Assembly (NCBI RefSeq): GCF_007828045.1
Contig: NZ_VITN01000008.1
Span: 124,001 to 188,000 of the forward strand
DNA from: Nitrospirillum amazonense
GTDB lineage: Bacteria; Pseudomonadota; Alphaproteobacteria; Azospirillales; Azospirillaceae
Length of the DNA stretch: 64,000 nt
Reading direction: 5' to 3'
The position numbers and the translations under genes are program-made. Shown here piece by piece: positions 6,459-15,718 of the stretch; the stretch's first letter is position 1; each line of letters starts with the position of its first letter. Below the pieces are notes generated by a model, which was not told the DNA's origin, searched no databases, and saw only the letters and a program-made list of their open reading frames with translations.

Positions 6459-8831
6459 TCAGCCCCCGGCGGTGGCGCGCAGCTGTTCGGCGATGGCGGC
6501 CAGCCGATCGCCCAGATCCTTGGTGGCGGCGGTGCTGGCCTGCTCGTGGGCGCGGCTGCTGTCGACCAGGGCCTTCAGGTCGCCGGTCAGGTCCAGCAGG
6601 CCGCGGATGGTGCGGTCGGCCGCCTCCATGCGGATGCGCAGGCCGTCGGCCAGGGACTGCACGGTGGCCAGGTTGGGATCGATGCGCGGCGCCAACGCCT
6701 CCGTCAGTCCGCCGGTCAGGGCGCGTAGAGATTCCGTCGCCTCATCCTGGCGGGCCAGGGCGCGGTTCAGGGCGTTGGTGGCGCCGCTGGCGTCGGTCGC
6801 CAGGCTGGTGGCCTCCCGCCGCAGGTCGCGCACCGCTTCCTCCACCCGCGTCCCGGCGTCGCCCAGGCCGGCGGCCAGCATGTCCGACAGGCGGGTGGCG
6901 GTGTCGCCGATGCTGCCGGCCCGGTCCCCCAGCGCGTGGGCCGTGACCTCCAGCCGGGCGATGGCCTCGTCGGCGGCGGCCTTCTGGTCGGGGTCGGCGC
7001 TGCGGCGCTCCAGCTCGGCGCGCATGGCCTCCGATATCTTGCCCAGGCTGTCCAGGGTGCGGGTCATCTCGCCCGCGCGCAGCGCCACGCCCGCGGCCGC
7101 CCCCGCCAGGTCGCGCTGCACCGCCGCCAGGCTTTCCGCCACCGGCTCCAGGCGGGTGCTGTTGGCCTCGGCCGCCGTCTCGATCAGGCGATTGGCGCGG
7201 TTCAGGCCGTCCAGCGCGCCCGACAGGTTGCGCGTGACCTCGTCCGCCGTGCCGCGCAGCATTTCGGCGGAACCTTCCACCCGGCCCGTCACCCGTTCCA
7301 GCCGATCACCGGCGTGGGCCAGGGCGGCCTGCAGGTTGCGGTCGCTGTTGCCCACCGCCTCCGTCGCGCGCGTCAGGCCGGCGGTGGCCTCGGCGGAACT
7401 GCTGGCCAGCATCTCGCCCGAGGCGCGCAGCAGCTTGACCGAGGCCAGCAGCTTGTTCTGCAGGTCGCCCATGGCGCTGTTCATGCGCTCGTTGGCCTGT
7501 TGCGCCTCGCTCGTGGCGCGGCGCAGCTCCCCCTCCGTCTCCGACAGGCCGCGCACGACGCGCCCCACGTCTTCGCCGGCCGTCAACACGGTGTTGGCCA
7601 CCAGGTCGGCATTGCGGCGCAACGCCTCCACCAGGTTGTCCAGCCCGCCACCGCCGCCCCGGTCGTCGAAGGCGTGGACCTGCAGGGCGGCGCGGCTCAG
7701 CAACTCCGTCGCCTCCTTGATCTCGCGGTTGCTGTCGCCGGCGGCTTTGGCCACGACGCCGCACAGCTCGCCCATGCGCCGCACGCTGTCGGTCAGCTCC
7801 TGCCGGGTGTCGCCCAGCAATTCCGTCAGGTCGCGCCGGGTGCCGCTCAGCAGGCCGGTCAGGTCGCGCCGCGTGTCGGCCACCAGGGTGGACACGGCGT
7901 CACCGTTGCCGGCCAGGGTGTCGCCGGCGCTGCGCAGGCGGGTGGTCAGCTGGTCGAACAGATCGCCGGCGTCGCCATCGAACTTCAGGCGCACGCGCCC
8001 GTTCTCGGTGATGATGGACACGTCGGGCAGGTCGGCCACCTGGCGGCGGAAGCCCTCGATGGCGCGGGCCATGTCGCCCAGCTCGTCCGCGCGGTCGGTG
8101 CCGGCCACGGGCACGCGCCAATCCCCCCGGGCGACTCCGCCCACGCTGTCGCGCAACTGGGCCAGCGGCACCAGCAGGCGCAGACGGATCAGCCACAGGG
8201 TCGCCGCCGCCGTGGCCAGCATGGCGCCCACGGCGGCGATTCCCAGCCAGAATCCGGCGCGGGCGGGGGCGGCCAGCACGTCGGCCGTGGTCTGCACCTC
8301 CTGCCGGCGCAGCTGGGCGATGCGGTCGGCCACGGCGGCGTGCAGGGTCATCAGCGACAGGCCGGTGGCGCCGGACAGGGCCTGCGGCTTGTCGCCGGCG
8401 GCGTTCACCGCCGCGCGATAGCGGTCGATCAGGCGGTGCAGGTCGCGCGCCAGATCTGATTCGGCCGTGGTCAGGCGGTTGCCTTCGAAGGCGCGGACGT
8501 TGCGGTCCGCCGTCTCCAGCGCCTGGGCGATGTCGGTCCGCGCCTGGGCGCTGCCGGTTTCGGCGTATACGGCCAGCGCGTTCAGAAGCCCGCCGTTGCC
8601 CAGGGCCGACCGCGCCTCATCCAGGGCGCGGGATTTGGCGGCGGCTGCAGCCGGCGTCTCATCCAGCGACCGGTCGACACGGCTGAACAGGGCCATGTTG
8701 TAGGTCGCGGCCGCCACCAGGGCGACCGATGCGGCAACGACCAGGGCGGCGATCCAGCCGCTGGCGCGCCGCAGGCTGCCGGCGTGGCCCCCTCTGGCGG
8801 CGCCGTGCGATGAATTGACCCCTGACCTCAT
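6459..8831 (-). CDS. Membrane protein: periplasmic domain, HAMP, long coiled coil; no chemoreceptor tip
   Basis: 790 residues. A first membrane segment lies at about 25-45 and a second at about 190-215, enclosing a helical periplasmic domain. A HAMP domain follows (LRDSVGGVARGDW ... DELGDMARAIEGFRR). The remaining 500 residues are Ala/Leu/Arg/Asp-rich heptad-like coiled coil with internal repeats, for example DTRRDLTGLLSG, TRRDLTELLGD and TRQELTDSV near 330-360. This layout resembles a chemoreceptor, but I cannot find the highly conserved hairpin tip that contacts CheA/CheW, nor a kinase or cyclase domain. The ATG at 8831 follows AGGTGGGGGG; a start 16 codons upstream is less likely. Output is unknown. 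Confidence 0.75.
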   Translation of the reverse strand: MRSGVNSSHGAARGGHAGSLRRASGWIAALVVAASVALVAAATYNMALFSRVDRSLDETPAAAAAKSRALDEARSALGNGGLLNALAVYAETGSAQARTDIAQALETADRNVRAFEGNRLTTAESDLARDLHRLIDRYRAAVNAAGDKPQALSGATGLSLMTLHAAVADRIAQLRRQEVQTTADVLAAPARAGFWLGIAAVGAMLATAAATLWLIRLRLLVPLAQLRDSVGGVARGDWRVPVAGTDRADELGDMARAIEGFRRQVADLPDVSIITENGRVRLKFDGDAGDLFDQLTTRLRSAGDTLAGNGDAVSTLVADTRRDLTGLLSGTRRDLTELLGDTRQELTDSVRRMGELCGVVAKAAGDSNREIKEATELLSRAALQVHAFDDRGGGGGLDNLVEALRRNADLVANTVLTAGEDVGRVVRGLSETEGELRRATSEAQQANERMNSAMGDLQNKLLASVKLLRASGEMLASSSAEATAGLTRATEAVGNSDRNLQAALAHAGDRLERVTGRVEGSAEMLRGTADEVTRNLSGALDGLNRANRLIETAAEANSTRLEPVAESLAAVQRDLAGAAAGVALRAGEMTRTLDSLGKISEAMRAELERRSADPDQKAAADEAIARLEVTAHALGDRAGSIGDTATRLSDMLAAGLGDAGTRVEEAVRDLRREATSLATDASGATNALNRALARQDEATESLRALTGGLTEALAPRIDPNLATVQSLADGLRIRMEAADRTIRGLLDLTGDLKALVDSSRAHEQASTAATKDLGDRLAAIAEQLRATAGG

Positions 8832-9214
8832 ACCCCCCACCTGCCTGTCGTCCCGTTCCACACACGCCGGCCATTCCACACACGCCGGTTGCCGGGGCGC
8901 CCCGGCCCAGGGCGCCCCGGCCCAGGGCGCATGGTGTGGGAGGGCGCCCCATCTTCGTCAATGACTTTGTACTTAAGCACTTTGCGCCGGCTGGCATGAT
9001 GATGGGTTGGCGTCATCAGGCGCGTACCAAGACCGCGCGACCTGGGTGCGGCGATTGCGACCTTAATGCCGGGCGCGGGGCGGGGGCTTGCCCCCACGCC
9101 GGGCAGGGCGTAGGAAGGGTCAGGTCGGGCGAGGTTGGTGCGCCTGGATCCTGGGTGAGGAGGCCCGGTTGTCTGCGCCGTTGTGGCTGCGCGGGTTTCG
9201 TATCGAGGGCCTGT
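8832..9214. other. 383-bp intergenic region with two short tandem repeats
   Basis: This region separates the divergent HAMP-protein and glycosyltransferase genes. TTCCACACACGCCGG occurs at 8856-8870 and 8874-8888 (18-bp period), and GCGCCCCGGCCCAGG occurs at 8897-8911 and 8912-8926 (15-bp period). I see no gene. The promoter of the GT gene should lie in the right half, but no clear -35/-10 pair is visible. Confidence 0.6.
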
Positions 9215-10399
9215 ATGCGTATCGTCCAGATTATATTGTCCAAAGGGTTCCGGGGGGCGGAACGCCATGTCGCGGAACTGGCGATGGCCCAGGCGCGCCA
9301 CCATGACGTTCTGCTGATCGTCCGGGCTGACTGCGCCGACGCGGGCGGCCGTTCCATCCGTGACCAGCTGCCGCCCTCGGGCGCGCTGCCGGGACTGCGG
9401 GTGGTGACGGTGGGCCCCGGCCTCATGGCTCCGGGGATCTGGAGCCATATCCGCCGCTTCCGGCCGGATGTCATCCATTGCCATGGCGGCCGCGCGGGCC
9501 AGACCGTGGGCCGTCTGCGGCCGCTGTTGCCGGGCCGCCCGTCCTTGTTGGCCACCATGCACCCCGACTACCGCCGCCGGTGGTACCAGAACCACGACGC
9601 CGTGGTCGCCACCACCGATTGGCAGGCGCAAGAGGCCAAGCTGGGCGGATTCGAGGGGCGCATCGCCCGCGTGAACCTGTGGCGGCAGGCCCATCCCATC
9701 CCGCATGCCGGCCGCATCGCCGCGCTGCGCGCGGAAATGGGTGCGGAACTGCCGGGCGACGTGCTGGCCTTGGGTGTGGGCCCGCTGATCCGGGAAAAGG
9801 GCTTCGACCTGTTGGTCAGCGCGGTGCGCGGGTTGGACCACCCGCACCTCAAGCTGGCAATCGTTGGCGATGGGCCCGAGATGGGGGCCCTGCGCCAACA
9901 GGCGGCGGACTGCCCGGCCATCCGCTTCCTGGGCTTTCGGGGCGATGTGAAGGATTTCTACCACGCCGCCGACCTGTTCTGCTCCCCCTCCCGGTTCGAA
10001 CCGTTCGGCCTGGTGTTCCTGGAGGCGCTGGACGCCGGTGTGCCTGTGGTAGCCTCCGCTTCGGAAGGGGCCCGCACCATCCTGCAGCCGCCGTCGCAGG
10101 ATGGCGGGGATGTGTTCAGCGCGGCCGATGGGGCACGAACGGGTAGCGGCTTGGCCCTGGCTCCCCTGGCGGCCTTGGGCGACGCCGATGATTTGGCGGA
10201 GCAGTTGAACGTGGCGCTGGAGGCGATGGCGCAGGCCCGTGGGGCCGGGCTCCGCCTGCGTCACCGGCCGGAGCTGCCCGCCTACAACCAGGCCACCAGC
10301 CTGGAGGCGCTGGAACGGCTCTACGCCGAACTGATCGCCTCGGCCGAGGCCGCGGCGGCCGCCGCGCTCAAGGCCGGGGCGCCGGCACCGGGCCACTGA
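9215..10399 (+). CDS. Glycosyltransferase, GT4 (GT-B) family
   Basis: 394 residues. The N-terminal Rossmann half begins MRIVQIILSKGFRGAERH, the usual glycine-rich acceptor loop with GAERH. The C-terminal half carries the nucleotide-sugar site: SRFEPFGLVFLEALDAGVPVVAS, containing the E-x7-E pattern. Such enzymes add a sugar to lipopolysaccharide core or another surface glycan at the cytoplasmic face. An upstream in-frame extension is possible, but the ATG at 9215 starts directly at the fold. It is grouped with a GT9 enzyme and an O-antigen ligase downstream, with antisense ygfZ in between. Its last 32 bp overlap the 3' end of ygfZ. Confidence 0.88.
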   Translation: MRIVQIILSKGFRGAERHVAELAMAQARHHDVLLIVRADCADAGGRSIRDQLPPSGALPGLRVVTVGPGLMAPGIWSHIRRFRPDVIHCHGGRAGQTVGRLRPLLPGRPSLLATMHPDYRRRWYQNHDAVVATTDWQAQEAKLGGFEGRIARVNLWRQAHPIPHAGRIAALRAEMGAELPGDVLALGVGPLIREKGFDLLVSAVRGLDHPHLKLAIVGDGPEMGALRQQAADCPAIRFLGFRGDVKDFYHAADLFCSPSRFEPFGLVFLEALDAGVPVVASASEGARTILQPPSQDGGDVFSAADGARTGSGLALAPLAALGDADDLAEQLNVALEAMAQARGAGLRLRHRPELPAYNQATSLEALERLYAELIASAEAAAAAALKAGAPAPGH

Positions 10400-11288
10400 C
10401 CGTCAGCGGCACGCCGCCGCAGCTCAGGGCCACGTCGGGCTTTTCCACGTCCTCGATCCGCAGGACCGCGAGGCCCAGGGGCCCCAGGCTGCTGCGCATT
10501 TCGCCCACCTCGCGTTCCCCCCACAGCACCGGCGTGCCGGCGGCGGGCAGGGCTTGCCCGTCGGTTGCCGTCACCCGCATCAGGCGTTTGCGGATCAGGG
10601 CGCGATAGTGGGTGCGGGCTGTCAGTTCCTGACCCATGTAGCAGCCCTTGTCGAAGGCCACGGCGGACAGGCTGTCCATGCCGTTCTCGAGCGGAATGGA
10701 CTTTTCCGGCACCAGGTCCCGGCTGCCATCCGGCACGCCCAGGCCCAGCCGGCGCCGGGCGTAGGCGTCGGCCGCGTCGGGCAGGCTCTCCGCCACCGGG
10801 CGGGGCAGCAGCAGGCGCAAGCCCAGGCCGGCATGGCGCGGATCGACGTAGGCGATGGCCGGGCCCTCCGGCGTTTCCATGGTCCCCGCGGTACCAGGCG
10901 CGGCGTCCGCCGCCCCGTCCAGGGCCACGCCCACGGCCCACTGGGCGCTGACATCGGCCAAGGTCACCTTGGACCGCAGCTTGTACATCGACAGGCGGCG
11001 CAGCAGGTCGGGCGCCCGCGCCGCCTCCGTCTCGATCAACAGGGTTTCGTTGCCGTCGGCATCCACCTGGGCGGTCACGAACAGCTCGTGCAGGAACTTG
11101 CCTTGGGCGGTCAGGAACAAGGCGTAGATGGCGTGAGAGGGGCTGACGCGGCGAACGTCGTTGGTGATCAGCCCCTGCAGGAAGGTGCGGGCGTCGGGCC
11201 CCGTCAGCGCCAGCACGCCCCGGTCGGCAAGCCGGCCCGCCGCCCCGTGGGCGACCAGGGACCAGGAAAATGCGACGCCTTCAGTCAT
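10368..11288 (-). CDS. ygfZ: YgfZ/GcvT-fold tRNA-modifying / Fe-S maintenance protein
   Basis: 306 residues. The diagnostic motif KGCYMGQE (family K-G-C-Y-x-G-Q-E) is present around residues 215-222, and the N-terminal part has the folate-binding GcvT-like pattern (ALTGPDARTFLQGLITND). YgfZ works with folate in assembly or repair of certain iron-sulfur enzymes such as MiaB. I chose ATG 11288 (MTEGVAF); the frame can extend nine codons upstream. The 3' end overlaps the convergent glycosyltransferase gene by 32 bp. It appears unrelated to the surrounding polysaccharide genes. Confidence 0.92.
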   Translation of the reverse strand: MTEGVAFSWSLVAHGAAGRLADRGVLALTGPDARTFLQGLITNDVRRVSPSHAIYALFLTAQGKFLHELFVTAQVDADGNETLLIETEAARAPDLLRRLSMYKLRSKVTLADVSAQWAVGVALDGAADAAPGTAGTMETPEGPAIAYVDPRHAGLGLRLLLPRPVAESLPDAADAYARRRLGLGVPDGSRDLVPEKSIPLENGMDSLSAVAFDKGCYMGQELTARTHYRALIRKRLMRVTATDGQALPAAGTPVLWGEREVGEMRSSLGPLGLAVLRIEDVEKPDVALSCGGVPLTVSGPVPAPRP

Positions 11289-11471
11289 GATGCCGGACCT
11301 GAACAGTTTTCCCAAAGGGGTGCTTCAACAGGTAAGGGGTGGCGCGTCCCGCCGCAAGGGTTCCCACCCGTATGCAAGGGTCGATCGCCATCGCCGCATT
11401 GGCAAGCGTCTGAGGGCGCTTGTATAAGGGGCCGGTCGCCGGGGTCATGCCGTGGGTTGGGGGCCAGTCTG

Positions 11472-12446
11472 TTGCGGGTTTTGTTCATCACCTCCACCCG
11501 TCTGGGCGACGCGGTGCTGACAACCGGCCTGCTGGGGCATCTGGTGGACCAGATGCCGGACGCGCGCTTCACCATCGCCTGCGGTCCCATCGCCGCCCCC
11601 CTGTTCCGCGCCATGCCCCGCCTGGACGAGATCATTGCCATGCCCAAGCGGCGCCTGGCCGGCCATTGGCTGGACCTGTGGCGGCAGGTGGCGGGCCGCC
11701 GCTGGGATTTGGTGGTGGACCTGCGCGACAGCGCCGTGTCCCGCCTGATCCTGGCCCGTCGCCGCGCCACCTTCCGGGGGGGTGACGATCGCCAGCCCAA
11801 GGTCGTGTCCCTGGGCCTGGTGCTGGGGCTGGACCCGCCGCCCAACCCCCGCTTGTTCCTGAATGACGCCATCCGCGACGAGGCGCGCGTCCTTTTAGGA
11901 CCCGACACCGGGGCCCCGATCTTGGCGCTGGGCCCCGCCGCCAACTGGACGGGTAAGGAATGGCCGGCGGATCGCTTCGCCGCGCTGGCCTTACGGATGC
12001 TGGCCGGCCCGCTCGCGGCCGGTCCCTGTCCCGCCCGGGTCATGGTCCTGGCGGCGGAAGCGGAACGGTCGCGCTGCGCGCCGGTGCTGGACGCCCTGGG
12101 GGTCGCGTTGGGTGTTGGCCGGGTCATCGACCTGGTGGGACGCACCGATCCGCTGCTGGCGGGCGCCTGCCTGGAACGGGCGCGGCTGTTCGTCGGCAAC
12201 GACAGCGGCCTGATGCACGTGGCCGCCGCGGCTGGCACGCCCACGCTGGGGCTGTTCGGGCCCACCCCCTCGCACCTCTATGCGCCGTGGGGTTCCCGGG
12301 CTCGGGCCGTGGTGGCGCCGCCGGCCGCGCCGGGAGCATCGCCCGAGGCCCGGATGGCGGCACTTTCCCTTGGCCAGGTGGCGGACGCTGCGGTTGAATT
12401 GCTGGCCCAGGTGACGGGCCATCCCCATGCCTATCCTGTGACCTGA
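11472..12446 (+). CDS. Glycosyltransferase family 9 (heptosyltransferase-like)
   Basis: 324 residues from a TTG start. The opening LRVLFITSTRLGDAVLTTGLL is the GT9 signature for binding the lipopolysaccharide acceptor, and the C-terminal GNDSGLMHVAAAAGTPTLGLFGPT is the hallmark ADP-heptose/nucleotide-sugar site. It likely adds a heptose or related sugar to the LPS core on the cytoplasmic side. The start is chosen because the fold begins there and a G-rich stretch precedes it; no in-frame ATG lies close. It runs in the same direction as the O-antigen ligase gene 101 bp downstream. Confidence 0.85.
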   Translation: MRVLFITSTRLGDAVLTTGLLGHLVDQMPDARFTIACGPIAAPLFRAMPRLDEIIAMPKRRLAGHWLDLWRQVAGRRWDLVVDLRDSAVSRLILARRRATFRGGDDRQPKVVSLGLVLGLDPPPNPRLFLNDAIRDEARVLLGPDTGAPILALGPAANWTGKEWPADRFAALALRMLAGPLAAGPCPARVMVLAAEAERSRCAPVLDALGVALGVGRVIDLVGRTDPLLAGACLERARLFVGNDSGLMHVAAAAGTPTLGLFGPTPSHLYAPWGSRARAVVAPPAAPGASPEARMAALSLGQVADAAVELLAQVTGHPHAYPVT

Positions 12447-12547
12447 TGAAAAAGCGCTAGGACCATCGCAGTTCCCGAGTAAAAGGTGGGGGCCTTGGTG
12501 GCCAGGCTGGGGGGCCTTGGGCCGCCGAAGAGATATACTGGAGCAAG

Positions 12548-13951
12548 ATGTCGTCCACCCAGACCACGCGCGAACTGCGAACCAGTGCACCGGTCATGTC
12601 CCCCTTGCCCGCCGCCCCGCCGGCGGCCGAGTCCACCGCCGTCTCCCGGAAAACGGCACCCTTCAGCCTGGCCTGGATGGGCCTGACGCTGTTCCTGCTG
12701 ACCGTGCTGGGCTTCGTCTGCGCCTTGCTGCCCTTGGGCACGGCGCCCGCATTGATCAGCCTGTCCTTCCTGGGCGGCATCCTCTACGCGCTCACGGCCC
12801 GCCGGCTGCCCACCCTGCTGACCGCCCGCGCGACCTGGCGCGCCACGCCACTGCTGCCCCTGATGCTGTGCTTGCTGCTGGGGGCGGCATCCGTGTTGTG
12901 GACGCCTGTGCGCAAGGACGGCGTGGGGCAACTGCTGACCTTCCTCTATACCGTGGTGCCCTTCCTGTTCTGGATCGGTACCCTGCGCGAGGTGGATGAG
13001 CAGCGACGCTGGCTGCTCATCCGCTGGGCCGTCATCGGCATGCTGGTGGGCCTGGCCATCTTCGCCGTCGAGGTGGTCGGCGACCAGCCCATCTACCGCC
13101 TGGAAAAGGCGCTTGAGGGCACGAAAGTCGACCATGACCGGGCGCTGAACCGGCCCGCCGTGCTGTTCGCCACGCTGGCCTGGCCCCTGGGTCTGGGCCT
13201 GGCACGCCTGGCCTGGGTCACCGGCCGGGGGGCCATCGCCCGCCTGCCGGCGCTGGCGGCGATGAGGTTGCCGCCGGTGGGGCGGGCCATGCCGTGGGCC
13301 TGGGTGATGCCGGCGGCCTTCTTCCTGGCGGCGCTGGGCGGCACCAGCGCTTCGGCCAAGGTGGGCCTGGGCATGGGCCTGGTGTTCTACGGCCTGGCGC
13401 GGCTTTCCGCGCGCACGGCCCGGGTGGTGCTGATCGTGGCCCTGGTGGCCGGTCCCACCCTGTCCATCCCCATCTCGCTGGCCCTGCACCGCGCCGGCCT
13501 GACGGAAGAGGCGCGCATGCCGTGGAGCTTCCGCCACCGGGTGGAAATCTGGGACGTGGCCGCCCGCCGTATCCTGGAAAAGCCCCTGGTCGGCTGGGGA
13601 CTGGACAGTTCCCGCAACATCCCGGATGAGGGCGAGGTTTCCAAGTTCCACCCCGAATCCCCCATCATCCCCCTGCATCCGCACAATATATTCCTGCAGG
13701 TGCTGCTGGAGCTGGGGGTGGTGGGCAGCCTGCTCTACACATGGCTGGGCGTGGGCCTGGCGTGGGGCACGCGGCGCCTGCCGGCCTATGCCCAGGCCAC
13801 GGCGCTGGCCGCCATCGCCGCCACCGTCGCGGTGGGCTGCTTCTCCTACGGCGTGTGGCAGACCTGGTGGCTGTGCGGCATCATGCTGGCGGCGGGTCTG
13901 CTGGAACTGAACCTGCCGGCGGGATGGTGGACGCGGGCCGGCAAGACCTGA
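12548..13951 (+). CDS. O-antigen ligase / Wzy-type polymerase family membrane protein
   Basis: 467 residues with about 10-12 membrane segments and a large periplasmic loop at about residues 330-390. That loop includes HRVEIWDVAARRILEKPLVGWG and ends in HPHNIFLQVLLELG, the conserved Wzy_C/WaaL region with its essential histidine. The family either ligates O-antigen to lipid A-core or polymerises it; sequence alone does not decide. The ATG follows GGAGCAAG. It completes the polysaccharide group with the GT4 and GT9 enzymes. Confidence 0.87.
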   Translation: MSSTQTTRELRTSAPVMSPLPAAPPAAESTAVSRKTAPFSLAWMGLTLFLLTVLGFVCALLPLGTAPALISLSFLGGILYALTARRLPTLLTARATWRATPLLPLMLCLLLGAASVLWTPVRKDGVGQLLTFLYTVVPFLFWIGTLREVDEQRRWLLIRWAVIGMLVGLAIFAVEVVGDQPIYRLEKALEGTKVDHDRALNRPAVLFATLAWPLGLGLARLAWVTGRGAIARLPALAAMRLPPVGRAMPWAWVMPAAFFLAALGGTSASAKVGLGMGLVFYGLARLSARTARVVLIVALVAGPTLSIPISLALHRAGLTEEARMPWSFRHRVEIWDVAARRILEKPLVGWGLDSSRNIPDEGEVSKFHPESPIIPLHPHNIFLQVLLELGVVGSLLYTWLGVGLAWGTRRLPAYAQATALAAIAATVAVGCFSYGVWQTWWLCGIMLAAGLLELNLPAGWWTRAGKT

Positions 13952-14068
13952 CGCGGGCGGGCCAGCATTTGAGCCAGCATTGCTGACGGCTTGCCCCCGG
14001 CGGGCTGGCGGGGGTAAATGGCAGCCCCATATCCATTGCCCAACCGCCTTTCCTTTGAGGAACCGCCC

Positions 14069-14413
14069 ATGCCGCCCGTGAAAAAGAACCCGCTGAACCT
14101 GAACGCCCTGCAGCTGAAGACCCTGACCCTGCTTCAGGTCCTGGCCGGGCTCGAGGGCGTGGGCCAGCCGGTGGTCGAGGGCGGCGTGATGGTCGACCGC
14201 TTCCCCCACGCGCACGGCAACCACTTCCATCTGGGGCCTTACACCGTGATGTCGGCCGATGCCACCGGCCTGTCCAACGAGGCTGCCTGGGTGGCGCTGG
14301 AGCGCAAGGGCCTGATCAAGTCGCAGTTCCCCAACGCCGCCATCGTGACCGAAACGGGTCTGGCCTACGACACCGGCATCCGTGGCCAGATCCTGCACGG
14401 TTCCGACCACTAA
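14069..14413 (+). CDS. Conserved hypothetical protein, 114 aa
   Basis: A small soluble protein, Lys/Leu-rich at the N-terminus (NPLNLNALQLKTLTLLQVLA), with an unusual His-rich centre (FPHAHGNHFHLGPYTV, about residues 47-62) that could bind metal. I do not recognise the family. The ATG at 14069 follows GAGGAA at good spacing. A strong hairpin follows the stop codon. Codon use is like that of its neighbours, so it is a real gene in my view. Confidence 0.75.
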   Translation: MPPVKKNPLNLNALQLKTLTLLQVLAGLEGVGQPVVEGGVMVDRFPHAHGNHFHLGPYTVMSADATGLSNEAAWVALERKGLIKSQFPNAAIVTETGLAYDTGIRGQILHGSDH

Positions 14414-14430
14414 GCCTCCTCCGCAGCAAA

Positions 14431-14464
14431 AGGGGCGCGCCGGTCCGGCCGGCGCCCCCCTTCT
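14431..14464. terminator. GC-rich stem-loop between convergent genes
   Basis: AAAAGGGGCGC pairs with GCGCCCCCCTT around an inner GCCGG/CCGGC, giving a long, slightly bulged hairpin. It is preceded by AAAA and followed by TTCT. It lies between the 114-aa hypothetical gene (+) and the nitronate monooxygenase gene (-) and probably terminates both. Confidence 0.7.
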
Positions 14465-14480
14465 CCGTTCATGAGGACTC

Positions 14481-15443
14481 TTACAGGCCCAGCAGGCGCT
14501 TCCTGGCGGTCGCGTATTCGTCTTTAAGCTTCGCGATCAGGTCGGCGGTGGGCAACACGTTGCCGATGGCGCCCACGCCCTGGCCGGCGCCCCAGATGTC
14601 CTTCCAGGCCTTGGCGCCCGAGGCGGCCGCGCCGAAGTTCATCTTGCTGCGGTCCACCTGGGGCAGGTTGTCCGGATCCATGCCGGCGGCCACGATGCTG
14701 GACTTCAGGTAGTTGCCGGCGACGCCGGTGAAGAAGGGCGTGTAGACGATGTCGGACGCGCTGGCGTCAACGATGGCCTGCTTGTAGCCGGCGGCGGCGT
14801 TGGCCTCGGCCGTGGCGATGAAGCGGGTGCCCATGTAGGCGAGGTCCGCCCCCATGGCCTGGGCCGCCAGGATAGCGTCGCCGGTGGCGATGGCGCCGGA
14901 CAGGATGATGGGGCCGTCGTAGAAGCGCCGCACCTCCCCCACCAGGGCGAAGGGGCTCAGCGCCCCGGCATGGCCGCCGGCGCCGGCGGCCACCAGGATC
15001 AGCCCGTCCACCCCGGCCTCCAGCGCCTTTTCCGCATGGCGCAGGCTGATGACGTCATGGAACACCAAGCCGCCGTAGCCGTGGACGTGAGGCACGATGT
15101 CGCCGGGCGCCCGCAGGGAGGTGATGATGATCGGCACCTTGTGGCGCACGCACACCTCCATGTCATGCTCCAGCCGGTCGTTGGACTGGTGGATGATCTG
15201 GTTCACGGCATAGGGCGCGATCTTGGCGTCCGGATGGGCGGCGCGGGCGTCGGCCAGGGTGGTGTCGATCCGTGTCAGCCAGTCGTCCAGCGCCTCCTTC
15301 GGCCGGGCGTTCAGCGCGGGGAAGGACCCGACGATGCCGCCCAGGCATTGGGCGATGACCAGATCCGGGTTGGACACGATGAACATGGGCGACGCGATGA
15401 CCGGCAGCGCCAGGTTCTGGGCAAGGACGGGCGGCAGGCTCAT
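14481..15443 (-). CDS. Nitronate monooxygenase (2-nitropropane dioxygenase) family
   Basis: 320 residues, a TIM-barrel flavoprotein. The segment LVAAGAGGHAGALSPF carries the conserved GAGGHAG with the catalytic-base histidine of class I nitronate monooxygenases, and IILSGAIATGDAILAAQAMGADLAYMGTRF is the FMN phosphate-binding region. These FMN enzymes oxidise alkyl nitronates such as propionate-3-nitronate using oxygen. Close relatives include enoyl reductases, so the substrate is inferred. The gene stands alone between small intergenic regions. Confidence 0.9.
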   Translation of the reverse strand: MSLPPVLAQNLALPVIASPMFIVSNPDLVIAQCLGGIVGSFPALNARPKEALDDWLTRIDTTLADARAAHPDAKIAPYAVNQIIHQSNDRLEHDMEVCVRHKVPIIITSLRAPGDIVPHVHGYGGLVFHDVISLRHAEKALEAGVDGLILVAAGAGGHAGALSPFALVGEVRRFYDGPIILSGAIATGDAILAAQAMGADLAYMGTRFIATAEANAAAGYKQAIVDASASDIVYTPFFTGVAGNYLKSSIVAAGMDPDNLPQVDRSKMNFGAAASGAKAWKDIWGAGQGVGAIGNVLPTADLIAKLKDEYATARKRLLGL

Positions 15444-15718
15444 GGAACGGCGTCTCCCCTAAGTTCTTGGCCGGTATTTCTTGAGCGGCCGCGCAGGGCC
15501 GATCCAGCCTCAATGCCATGGGGTCGGAGGGCCGTCAATGCGGGGAAGGGGCCGCTTTTCCGCCGAAAAGCTTAAAGCCCAGGCGCAGCCCACTGCCGCG
15601 CGCCTAGAAATTTTTCGCGGCACGCGCGCAGGAAAATGGGTGGGGACGGGGGCTGCCGTCCCCACCCAAGGAGCCTCAGGCGGGAGGGGGAACCACGTGT
15701 CTGAGGGCCGGGAGAACT

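Noticed and set aside
6391-8459. Long open frames on the plus strand opposite the HAMP protein gene
   Set aside because: Antisense shadows typical of GC-rich DNA: Arg/Ser- or Gln/His-rich translations without any domain, whereas the minus strand encodes recognisable HAMP and membrane segments.
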